Notes under the pieces: model-generated
Databases searched by the model: none
What the model was told of the DNA's origin: nothing
What the model saw: the letters and a program-made list of their open reading frames with translations, nothing else
Program-made: the position numbers and the translations under genes
Assembly (NCBI GenBank): GCA_947644475.1
Contig: CANRZQ010000150.1
Span: 1-6,753, forward strand
Source: an uncultured Muribaculaceae bacterium
GTDB taxonomy: Bacteria > Bacteroidota > Bacteroidia > Bacteroidales > Muribaculaceae
Length of the DNA stretch: 6,753 nucleotides
Direction of reading: 5' to 3'
Shown: piece after piece, positions 1 through 6,753 of the stretch
How positions within the stretch are numbered: the stretch's first letter is position 1
Layout: each line of letters starts with the position of its first letter

Positions 1-3000
1 ATACGTCCTATCATCATTTTCACATCCGGGCATTGCTTCGTTGGCGCGTGGCTTGTGCGCGACTCATATTTCCAGAGCGTGGGCGACGACGCCGATTTCC
101 TGTTGAAAGGCATGGCCGACGGCGTGAACGACATCGTGGTGGTTGAATCCACCCTCATAACCGCGCCCTCGCGTCCGTCGTTTGAAGATGCCGTGACGCA
201 GGCACGCGCGCAACTTGCCGACGAGAGCAAATTTGAATGTTTTGTCGACATCGCCCGCGCCCGTGTCAACAACGTGCGTCCAATCCCGCTGCGCTTCTTC
301 GATGATAAATTGCAAGCGACAAGCGACGGCCGGCAAACGCCGGATGACGAAGTTGCCGCAGCCGACGAAATCAGGCTGCTCGACCGCTACGACCTCTCGG
401 CCTACGACCGTGACTCCGCGGCAGTCACAAAATACACCGTATGGGAGCGCAAACTGCTCGACTTCACCCTGCGAAACTCCCTGCTTAACATCCGTACCGG
501 CCGGCGCACCATACCCTTGCTGTCGTTTGCCATCGACAGCCTCGAGAATTACCTTGCCGACGGCAAGACTTTCACCATACGCGAGTTTCCGCTCGATGAG
601 ACACCTCAGCCCGGCGAGCGCGGCATATACGACTCAACCCGCTACCCGGCGCTCGAGCCTCTGGTCGTGGAACAAATGTCGCAGCGCAGGCTCCATTCCT
701 TTTTGTCGGACGAGCGCCTCCGCGACAGCCTCAAATACCTCTACCGCGCAGCACGCACATCGCTCGAGGAAAACGGCGCGAGCAACCTCTATCTTGCCCT
801 CGGGCTCCTTCGCTGGCTCGACGCCGATAATTCAGCCGAAGCCCATTATGCACCGATTCTGCTGATCCCCGTCGACATTGTGCGTTCGTCGGGCATAAAC
901 AATTATGCAATACGCGCACGCGATGAGGAGGTGTCGCTCAACATCACGCTTTCCGAACTTCTTCGCCAACAGCACGACATCGACCTCTCGGCTCTGAATG
1001 TGCTCCCGGCCGATGAGTCAGGCATCGACGTGAAACGCATCTTTGCATTCATACGCGAGAACATCCGCACAAAAAAGGGCTGGAACGTGCTCGACGAGGC
1101 CATGCTCGGCATTTTCTCGTTCAACAAATTTGTGATGTGGCGCGACATACACGCCAACTCCGACCGCCTCCACGGCCATGAAATAATAGCGAGCCTCGTC
1201 GACGGAAGGCTCCACACCACTCCCGACGACGCCTGCATGACCGACGCCAAGGCCGCCGACTCCGGCATGAATCCTGCGGAATATGCCATACCCATCGATG
1301 TGGATTCATCGCAACTCGAAGCCATAATAGCCTCAGCCGAAGGCAAGAGTTACATACTTCACGGCCCTCCCGGCACGGGCAAGTCGCAGACCATCACCAA
1401 CATCATAGCCAACGCTCTTTTCCAAGGGCGACGGGTGCTGTTTGTGGCCGAGAAAATGGCCGCGCTCGAAGTGGTGCAGTCGCGTCTTGAAAAAATCGGT
1501 CTTGCACCGTTCTGCCTCGAACTCCATTCCAACAAAGCCTCCAAGCAGCATTTCCTCAGCCAGATGGCACGCGCCCTCGATGTGGCACGCACGCAAGCCG
1601 ACGTGGACTATGCCGCTATGGCCTCGCAAGTATTCGAGAGCCGCCGCACGCTTCTCGCAACAATCGAAGCCATCCATGCAAAAGGCCCCTCCAGGCTCTC
1701 GCTCTACGACTGCATCGAGCGGGCAATGGCACTTCCTGCTTCCCCAACTCCCCAACTTCCCCTCTTCCCGACTCTTGCCCAAGCCGAGGCTAACGCGGAA
1801 CTGATACGCGGCGCCGGGGCCGTAATGCGAGTTATTGGCACTCCCAATAATCATCCTTTTGCACGGCTTCCAATAAAATACGATGGAGCGAACTCCGAAA
1901 TTGAGACCATCCGCATAATCCGCGATTTCCTCGCCGATACTTCTTTCATGGATGATTTGCTTCTTAAATACGGCCCGGACAAAAAAGCCGCGGAAATCGA
2001 CGTATTCAAAAGCATCGGCAATTTCACCTCATTCCTCGGAAGCATAATTCTCGACAGGGAAACAGGTTCAGAGGAGAGAAAAACAATTGTGAGCGCTTTC
2101 AGAAAATCGAGCGGCGAACGCTATCTCCTACGCAAACAGTATGGCCAGGGAGCAGTTATGAGAATAGAATCGGGATATGTCTCCGCCCTGCGCAATCGCT
2201 GGACCGAGGCCCGGCGAAAATGGTTCATCCCACGCTATTTTGCCACCAAGGCCATCGTAAAGGAATTAGCCCCGATTACTTTCATCGAGAACTTTTCAAG
2301 CAAGGATGTGCCTGCCATGATTGAAAATCTGGAAAAAGCACTGAAAGCCGACAATGACTACATCGGCCTGTTGCCCGGGACCCTTCTTCGATATAACCAA
2401 TTTTTCAGCCTTATTGCCGAATCGAGCCTTACTCTTGGCGAGATTGTGGCGGAAGCAGAAAAATGGCTGCGGAACGAGCAGAATCTTCGGCGGTGGAACT
2501 TGTGGCAGAACACACGCTCAGAAATTGCCGAACGATGCGGCGAGGAAACAGCCCGCATGCTCGACTCGGGCATGAGCCCCGACCAAGCGGCCGGCGCATA
2601 TCTCCGGGCTTATTACACCGGCACAGCCCGGCGAATCATCGATGCCGACTCTCGTCTGATGTTTTTCAACGGTCTTGTATTCGAGGACGCGATTGAAAAA
2701 TATCGCGCGCTCACCCGCCGCATGCAGCAACTTAGCAAGGAAGCCCTTTTCTGCCGTCTGGCCTCGAAACTGCCCTCGCTCACAATGCTTGCACACGAAT
2801 CGTCGGAAATAGGCATCCTGCGCCGCAACATACGCAACGGCGGACGAGGCCGGTCAATCCGCTCCATTATCGACGCTATCCCCGAACTGCTGCCAAAACT
2901 ATGCCCCTGCATGTTGATGAGCCCCATCTCTGTGGCTCAGTACCTCAGCATCGACGCCGAAAAATTCGACATTGTGATTTTCGACGAGGCATCGCAGATG

Positions 3001-4845
3001 CCAACCTCGGAGGCCGTCGGAGCAATAGCCCGCGGCAAGACGCTGATCGTGGTGGGCGACCCGATGCAGATGCCGCCCACGAGTTTCTTCTCAACCCAGG
3101 CCGTGGGCGAGGACGAGGCGCATATCGACGACATGGAAAGTATTCTCGACGACTGCATGGCGCTTTCCATGCCCTCCCGCCACCTATCATGGCACTACCG
3201 CAGCCGACACGAGAGCCTCATCACCTTCTCAAACCGCAACTACTACGACGGGCGCCTCACAACATTCCCCTCCACCGATAATCTGACCTCGCGTGTCGTC
3301 TTGCGCCGCATCGCCGGCATATACGACCGCAGCCGCACCCGATGCAACCGCATCGAGGCTGAGGCCGTGGTCGAGGAAGTAATGCGCCGTCTCGCCCACC
3401 CCGTGCTCTCGCGCCAATCCATAGGCATCGTGGCTTTCTCAAAAGTGCAGCAGGACAAAATAGAGGACATGCTCAACGCGGCCCTCGCATCGCGCCCCGA
3501 CTTGCAGGATAAGGCTTACGAATCTGCGGAGCCTGTGTTTGTAAAGAACCTCGAGAACGTGCAGGGCGACGAACGCGATGTGATTCTCTTTTCCGTAGGC
3601 TACGGCCCCGACCCCACCGGACGCATGTCGATGAATTTCGGTCCGCTCAATATCGCAGGCGGCGAGCGCAGGCTTAATGTGGCCGTGTCGCGCGCACGCT
3701 TCGAGATGATTGTGTTCGCATCATTCGACCCGGAGCAAATCGACCTGCAACGCACAGGCGCACGCGGCGTTGAAGGCCTGCGGCGGTTTCTCGAATATGC
3801 CCGCGACGGGCAAAATGGCATTGCGCACTCATCCCCGGCCGCCGTCGCCGCTTCTGTCTTGACCGTGGCCGGCCATCTCCGCTCAAAAGGCTATGAAGTG
3901 GACACCAATGTCGGATGCTCCGATTTAAAGATAGACATAGCCGTGCGCAGGCCCGGCGACAAACCGGCATATATGGCCGGAATAATCTTTGACGGACGCC
4001 GCTACTACGCCACCAAGACCGTACGCGACCGGGAGATTGTGCAGCCGTCGGTACTCGAATCGCTGGGCTGGAACGTGCTGCGAGTCTGGACTCTCGACCT
4101 GTATGAGCACCCGGCCGACACGCTCGCCATGATAGAGTCGCGTCTGGCCGAATGCACTTCCGTCAGCCCCTCTGAGGCCATTCCCGAGACCGATAATACA
4201 GCCGGGATTGAGGCTGAAAATGAGGATGATTCTGCGGCGATGAAACTTCACAATATTGAAAACGCCTCCACCAAATTGCAACAGCCCGCGCCTGTTAATA
4301 CCCGTTGCGAGCCATACCATGCGGCATCTATCATATCACCGCATCAGACAAAAGACATAAACTCGCTCATCAGCCACGGCCTCGCCGACATGCTGCGCGA
4401 AATAATCGCCACCGAGGCTCCCATCACGTCGGATTTGCTTTACAAACGAATTGTCCGCGCCTATGGACTCACGCGCGTGAGCCCACGTCTGCAAGCCACT
4501 GTCGACACCGCCTTGCGGCAGATTAATGCCGCCTGCACGCCCAACGGCGACTCGGGCCGCACTTACTGGTCGGACACCGTGCGCCCCGAAGGCTACGACC
4601 GCTACCGCACGGATTCGGGCCGAGATTTCGCCGACGTACCGGTTGTCGAAGTGGAAAACGCCATGCTTTATGTAATAAGCCAGCAAATATCGCTCTCCAC
4701 CGACGACCTCAAACGCCTCACTGCCTATCAACTCGGCTACACTCGCAAAGGCACCGTAATCGAAACCATAACCGGCATGGTGGCCGAGCGGCTGAAAGCA
4801 CGCGGCGCCATCAAAATCGACGGCGAAAAGGCCTCGACCGTGTAA
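1..4845 (+). CDS. DUF4011 / SF1 helicase / Vsr-like nuclease-fold protein, 5'-truncated
   Basis: A very large cytoplasmic nucleic-acid helicase with a nuclease-type fold, probably acting in DNA processing or phage defence. Frame 1 is open from base 1 with no in-frame stop, so the true start lies upstream; the GTG at 55 falls inside conserved sequence and is not the start. Of 1614 visible residues: 1-115 are the tail of a transglutaminase-like module (SGHCFVGAW, His at 11; ends RPIPLRFF). About 148-385 are DUF4011 (KLLDFTLRNSLLN, then APILLIPVD). The SF1 helicase follows: Q-motif Gln 438, Walker A GPPGTGKS 455-462, motif II DEASQ 995-999, motif III VVGDPMQMPP 1017-1026, motif IV WHYRSRHE 1064-1071, motif V VQGDERD 1187-1193, motif VI RRLNVAVSRAR 1223-1233. 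About 1277-1374 are a Vsr-like domain (IDIAV, FDG, RDRE, LGWNVLRVW). An acidic linker spans 1381-1447 and a DUF3320-like region 1450-1614. Helicase motifs are intact, but the nuclease domain may lack catalytic residues. The architecture resembles the DUF4011-helicase-Vsr (Hhe) defence proteins; the role here is inferred. Confidence 0.93.
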   Translation: MRPIIIFTSGHCFVGAWLVRDSYFQSVGDDADFLLKGMADGVNDIVVVESTLITAPSRPSFEDAVTQARAQLADESKFECFVDIARARVNNVRPIPLRFFDDKLQATSDGRQTPDDEVAAADEIRLLDRYDLSAYDRDSAAVTKYTVWERKLLDFTLRNSLLNIRTGRRTIPLLSFAIDSLENYLADGKTFTIREFPLDETPQPGERGIYDSTRYPALEPLVVEQMSQRRLHSFLSDERLRDSLKYLYRAARTSLEENGASNLYLALGLLRWLDADNSAEAHYAPILLIPVDIVRSSGINNYAIRARDEEVSLNITLSELLRQQHDIDLSALNVLPADESGIDVKRIFAFIRENIRTKKGWNVLDEAMLGIFSFNKFVMWRDIHANSDRLHGHEIIASLVDGRLHTTPDDACMTDAKAADSGMNPAEYAIPIDVDSSQLEAIIASAEGKSYILHGPPGTGKSQTITNIIANALFQGRRVLFVAEKMAALEVVQSRLEKIGLAPFCLELHSNKASKQHFLSQMARALDVARTQADVDYAAMASQVFESRRTLLATIEAIHAKGPSRLSLYDCIERAMALPASPTPQLPLFPTLAQAEANAELIRGAGAVMRVIGTPNNHPFARLPIKYDGANSEIETIRIIRDFLADTSFMDDLLLKYGPDKKAAEIDVFKSIGNFTSFLGSIILDRETGSEERKTIVSAFRKSSGERYLLRKQYGQGAVMRIESGYVSALRNRWTEARRKWFIPRYFATKAIVKELAPITFIENFSSKDVPAMIENLEKALKADNDYIGLLPGTLLRYNQFFSLIAESSLTLGEIVAEAEKWLRNEQNLRRWNLWQNTRSEIAERCGEETARMLDSGMSPDQAAGAYLRAYYTGTARRIIDADSRLMFFNGLVFEDAIEKYRALTRRMQQLSKEALFCRLASKLPSLTMLAHESSEIGILRRNIRNGGRGRSIRSIIDAIPELLPKLCPCMLMSPISVAQYLSIDAEKFDIVIFDEASQMPTSEAVGAIARGKTLIVVGDPMQMPPTSFFSTQAVGEDEAHIDDMESILDDCMALSMPSRHLSWHYRSRHESLITFSNRNYYDGRLTTFPSTDNLTSRVVLRRIAGIYDRSRTRCNRIEAEAVVEEVMRRLAHPVLSRQSIGIVAFSKVQQDKIEDMLNAALASRPDLQDKAYESAEPVFVKNLENVQGDERDVILFSVGYGPDPTGRMSMNFGPLNIAGGERRLNVAVSRARFEMIVFASFDPEQIDLQRTGARGVEGLRRFLEYARDGQNGIAHSSPAAVAASVLTVAGHLRSKGYEVDTNVGCSDLKIDIAVRRPGDKPAYMAGIIFDGRRYYATKTVRDREIVQPSVLESLGWNVLRVWTLDLYEHPADTLAMIESRLAECTSVSPSEAIPETDNTAGIEAENEDDSAAMKLHNIENASTKLQQPAPVNTRCEPYHAASIISPHQTKDINSLISHGLADMLREIIATEAPITSDLLYKRIVRAYGLTRVSPRLQATVDTALRQINAACTPNGDSGRTYWSDTVRPEGYDRYRTDSGRDFADVPVVEVENAMLYVISQQISLSTDDLKRLTAYQLGYTRKGTVIETITGMVAERLKARGAIKIDGEKASTV
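1742..1769 (-). other. Potential G-quadruplex motif on the minus strand (C-tract run on +)
   Basis: The + strand has four C-tracts of 4, 4, 4 and 3 bases (1742-1745, 1750-1753, 1759-1762, 1767-1769) separated by 4, 5 and 4 bases. On the minus strand this is four G-tracts with short loops, which fits the usual G3+N1-7 quadruplex pattern. It includes a tandem copy of CCCCAACT (1742-1749 and 1750-1757). It lies inside the helicase gene and encodes the Pro-rich stretch SPTPQLPLFPT, at the entry to the long insertion between helicase motifs Ia and II. The G-rich strand is the template strand, so folding could affect transcription or replication. It may also simply follow from proline codons. Confidence 0.6.
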
Positions 4846-4870
4846 CTTCAACCGTTAAATACATTAACAT

Positions 4871-4920
4871 ATCGAAAGCCAATGCCCCGTTTGTCGACAA
4901 AATATGGGGCATTGGTCGAT
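4871..4920. repeat. Long inverted repeat with nested palindrome; terminator or operator candidate
   Basis: The inner arms CCAATGCCCC (4879-4888) and GGGGCATTGG (4906-4915) pair perfectly over 10 bp. The outer arms ATCGA (4871-4875) and TCGAT (4916-4920) add 5 bp beyond a one-sided 3-nt bulge (4876-4878). The 17-nt loop contains a second perfect 12-nt palindrome, TTTGTCGACAAA (4890-4901). The hairpin starts 26 nt after the stop of the helicase gene, where a terminator would be expected. No T-tract follows on either strand, so it is not a canonical Rho-independent terminator. It also ends about 30 nt before the -7 element of the efflux operon, so an operator role is possible. The structure is read directly; its function is undecided. 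Confidence 0.85.
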
Positions 4921-4949
4921 ACATGCTTTCTCTCATTATTAAATATATC

Positions 4950-4957
4950 TATTTTTG
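4950..4957 (+). promoter_or_regulatory. Bacteroidota-type -7 promoter element for the efflux operon
   Basis: TATTTTTG matches the Bacteroidota primary-sigma -7 consensus TAnnTTTG at every fixed position. It lies 37 nt upstream of the ATG at 4995, predicting a start of transcription near 4962-4964 and a leader of about 30 nt. The -33 element, expected around 4925-4930 as a TTG-type motif, is weak: only CTTT is seen there. Its absence could mean the promoter needs an activator. Confidence 0.6.
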
Positions 4958-4994
4958 CCCCCGAAAGCAGAAACAATCAAAAAACAGATATATT

Positions 4995-6341
4995 ATGAAC
5001 CGAACATTCATCGCATTGTGTGCTGTGGCAATAGCCATGACAGCGACGGCAGGCGAGACCGATTCCGGGACTTGGTCGTTGCAGCAGTGCATCGACTATG
5101 CCATGGAGCACAGCCTCCAACTGCGTCAGAAGCAGGTGACGGTCGACCGCAACGATGTGCAGGTCGAGGCCCGCAAGGGCGCGCTTTTCCCCTCGCTGTC
5201 ATTCGCCACCAACCAAAGCGCAAGCTGGCGCCCCTGGTCAGAAGCCTACTATAACCTATCCGACGGCAACCTCAACTCTACATCCTCGGAGGTGAACTAC
5301 AACGGCTCATACGGCCTGTCGGCCAACTGGACCGTGTGGGACGGCGGACGCAACCGCAAGCAGTTGAAGAAAAGCCGGATTGCCAAAGAGCAGTCGGAAG
5401 TCGACATCGAGTCCACACGCCTCTCGCTGCAAGAGCAGATTGTGCAAATCTATGTGCAGATTCTCTATCAGACCGAAGCCGTGCGCGTCAACCGCGAAAT
5501 CCTTGCCAACACCCGCATCCAGGCCGACCGTGCCAAGGCCATGTACGAGGTGGGAAACATGTCGCGCGCCGACTATGCCCAGATGGAAGCGCAAGTGAGC
5601 CAGGAAGAATATAACGTGACCAATGCGGAGACCCAACTGGCATCGTTCAAACTCCAGCTCAAACAGTTGCTTGAAATTGTCGACAGCCCCGACTTCGATG
5701 TGGCAGTGCCCGAAATCGACTCCGACAATGTAATGGCTATTCTCCCTACTCCCGCCGATGTCTACGACATGGCGCTTAACACACGCCCCGAACTGCGCTA
5801 CTACCGCCTCGGCATCGAATCGGCCGACATGGACATCGACATTGCCAAGCGCGGATACTATCCCACACTCGGCATGTCGGCCGGCATCAACACTTCCAAC
5901 ATGTCGGGTCTTGACAAGAGTTTCGGGACACAGCTGAAGACCAACCTCAACAACAATATCGGCCTGTCGATATCAATTCCCATCTTCGACCAAAAGCAAA
6001 ACAAGACTAATGTGGCCACAGCGCGCCTTGCACGCGAATCGGCGCAAATCGAACTCGAACTCGAAGAAAAGCAACTGCGCTCCGACATCGAGACTTACTG
6101 GCTCAACGCAGTCAACGCCCAGCAGCAGTTCCGCAACGCCACTGTATCTGTCGAAAGCATGCGCACGAGTTACGACCTCGTGTCCGAGCAATTCGCAGTA
6201 GGCCTCAAAGACATCGTCGACCTGCAAACCGGCAAAAACAACCTCATCCAGGCCGAGCAGCAGATGCTTCAGGCTAAATACACAGCAGTGCTCAACCGCG
6301 CACTCCTCCTCTTTTATCAAGGCTCACCCCTAACTCTATAA
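4995..6341 (+). CDS. TolC-family outer-membrane efflux protein
   Basis: A 448-residue outer-membrane channel subunit that should trimerise into a beta-barrel plus periplasmic alpha-helical tunnel and export substrates with an adaptor and an inner-membrane pump. Residues 1-19 are a signal peptide (MNRTFIALCAVAIAMTATA, likely cleavage after ATA). The mature protein begins with WSLQQCIDYAMEHSLQLRQ, the usual opening of this family. Two internally repeated halves are seen, each with long helices around a short strand motif: LSANWTVWDGG (ending near residue 118) and LSISIPIFDQ (ending near 333). Gln-, Ala- and Glu-rich coiled-coil helices follow each motif. The length is normal for the family. The start at 4995 is chosen because it gives the signal peptide and lies after the -7 element; the in-frame ATG at 4923 would put the promoter inside the gene. 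No Shine-Dalgarno is seen, only an A-rich leader. The substrate cannot be read from the sequence. Confidence 0.95.
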   Translation: MNRTFIALCAVAIAMTATAGETDSGTWSLQQCIDYAMEHSLQLRQKQVTVDRNDVQVEARKGALFPSLSFATNQSASWRPWSEAYYNLSDGNLNSTSSEVNYNGSYGLSANWTVWDGGRNRKQLKKSRIAKEQSEVDIESTRLSLQEQIVQIYVQILYQTEAVRVNREILANTRIQADRAKAMYEVGNMSRADYAQMEAQVSQEEYNVTNAETQLASFKLQLKQLLEIVDSPDFDVAVPEIDSDNVMAILPTPADVYDMALNTRPELRYYRLGIESADMDIDIAKRGYYPTLGMSAGINTSNMSGLDKSFGTQLKTNLNNNIGLSISIPIFDQKQNKTNVATARLARESAQIELELEEKQLRSDIETYWLNAVNAQQQFRNATVSVESMRTSYDLVSEQFAVGLKDIVDLQTGKNNLIQAEQQMLQAKYTAVLNRALLLFYQGSPLTL

Positions 6342-6349
6342 AATATAAT

Positions 6350-6753
6350 ATGAAAACTTTCAACATAGCGATAATAGCGGCCGCGACCCTGGCTTTGGCT
6401 TCTTGCGGCAAAAAACCGGAACCTGTGCTCCAGTTCGCCACTGCCGAGCCGCACAACCTTTCCGTGAGCATCACGGCCACCGGCACTATTGAACCTGTGA
6501 CTTCTGTAGAAGTGGGCACGCAGGTATCGGGCATCATCGATAAAATTTACGTCGACTACAACAGCGTGGTAAAGAAAGGACAGGTGATTGCTGAACTCGA
6601 CAAGACCAACCTGCTGTCGGAACTCTCTAACGCTCAAAGTTCGCTCTCCAATGCACAAAGCACCCTCAACTATCAACAAGCCAACTACGAACGCTACAAG
6701 ACCCTGTTCGACAAGGGCCTTGTATCGGCCAACGATTTCGAGCAGGCCCGCCT
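6350..6753 (+). CDS. Lipoprotein periplasmic adaptor (MacA/RND membrane-fusion family), 3'-truncated
   Basis: The first 134 residues of a periplasmic adaptor that links an inner-membrane pump to the TolC-family channel encoded just upstream. The start at 6350 follows the previous stop by 8 nt, so the two genes should be co-transcribed and coupled. Residues 1-19 are a lipoprotein signal peptide ending in the lipobox LASC, with Cys 19 as the lipidation site. The residue after it is Gly, not Asp. Residues 41-85 hold the first half of the lipoyl-like (barrel-sandwich) domain, with VEVGTQVSGIIDKIYVDYNS and VKKGQVIAELD. From residue 86 the alpha-helical hairpin begins (SELSNAQSSLSNAQSTL, then YERYKTLFDKGLVS). 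The window ends inside this hairpin, before its return helix and the beta-barrel domain. The TVSGII-like start and TolC partner fit MacA with a MacB-type ABC pump, but an RND pump cannot be excluded because the third gene is not visible. Confidence 0.93.
   Translation, partial: MKTFNIAIIAAATLALASCGKKPEPVLQFATAEPHNLSVSITATGTIEPVTSVEVGTQVSGIIDKIYVDYNSVVKKGQVIAELDKTNLLSELSNAQSSLSNAQSTLNYQQANYERYKTLFDKGLVSANDFEQAR

Larger units (their letters stand above)
4846..4994. other. Intergenic spacer between helicase gene and efflux operon
   Basis: A 149-nt non-coding stretch between the TAA of the helicase gene and the ATG of the TolC-family gene. It is clearly more AT-rich than the genes around it. It holds the large inverted repeat at 4871-4920 and a -7 promoter element at 4950-4957. 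A small 5-bp inverted repeat, GTTAA/TTAAC (4854-4858 and 4864-4868), precedes the large one. No small ORF with a convincing start is seen. Confidence 0.85.

Noticed and set aside
55..57. GTG at 55 as the start of the helicase protein
   Set aside because: The frame stays open to base 1 and the residues before it (SGHCFVGAW) match the conserved transglutaminase-like segment, so the gene is truncated by the window edge.
1333..1854. Minus-strand open frame of 173 codons inside the helicase gene
   Set aside because: It is antisense to a strongly conserved helicase region (Walker A), has no recognisable domain, and is expected by chance in GC-rich coding DNA.
4336..4851. Minus-strand open frame of 171 codons opposite the 3' end of the helicase gene
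   Set aside because: The sense strand encodes a recognisable DUF3320-like region through the same bases. The antisense product resembles no known family and no promoter is seen for it.
4854..4868. Small inverted repeat GTTAA/TTAAC after the helicase stop as a terminator
   Set aside because: Five mostly A-T base pairs and no T-tract are too weak to support a terminator call.
4893..4898. GTCGAC core as a special regulator site
   Set aside because: GTCGAC occurs several times elsewhere in the window within coding sequence, as expected from GTC and GAC codons. Only the longer palindrome and surrounding stem are notable.
4923..4994. Upstream in-frame ATG at 4923 as the start of the TolC-family protein
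   Set aside because: It would add 24 basic and aromatic residues before a proper signal peptide and would place the -7 element inside the gene. The ATG at 4995 gives a standard signal peptide.
1..6753. Mobile element or defence-island boundary
   Set aside because: No integrase, transposase, terminal inverted repeats, tRNA gene or attachment-like duplication was seen. The neighbouring efflux operon looks like ordinary chromosomal content.

Overview
The window looks like a chromosomal segment of a Bacteroidota bacterium, most likely order Bacteroidales. Three things support this: AT-rich start regions without a Shine-Dalgarno sequence, a perfect TAnnTTTG-type -7 promoter element, and a tandem TolC-family protein plus lipoprotein periplasmic adaptor of a kind common in that group. 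The fairly GC-rich coding style (rich in GAC, GCC and CTC codons) is compatible with a Muribaculaceae-like member, but this is inference, not a demonstrated assignment. All three genes lie on the + strand.

Bases 1-4845 hold the 3' part of one very large gene that is already open at the left edge. It encodes 1614 visible residues. In order they are: the tail of a transglutaminase/cysteine-protease-like module, a DUF4011 domain, a superfamily 1 helicase of Upf1/AAA_11-AAA_12 type split by a very large insertion, a Vsr-like (MTES_1575-type) PD-(D/E)XK nuclease fold, an acidic linker, and a DUF3320-like C-terminus. Helicase plus nuclease-fold proteins of this architecture have been linked to antiphage defence (the DUF4011-helicase-Vsr or 'Hhe' group), so this is the most interesting gene here. 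It is a known architecture rather than a wholly new system.

Bases 4846-4994 are a 149-nt spacer. It carries a striking inverted repeat (4871-4920) with a second perfect palindrome in its loop, followed by a -7 promoter element (4950-4957) placed to drive the downstream operon.

Bases 4995-6341 encode a complete TolC-family outer-membrane efflux protein. From 6350 to the right edge lies the 5' part of a lipoprotein periplasmic adaptor of the MacA/RND membrane-fusion family. The two are 8 nt apart and form an operon that should supply the outer-membrane channel and periplasmic link of a tripartite exporter. The inner-membrane pump would be expected just beyond the window. No tRNA, rRNA, CRISPR array, insertion sequence, integrase or attachment site was recognised.
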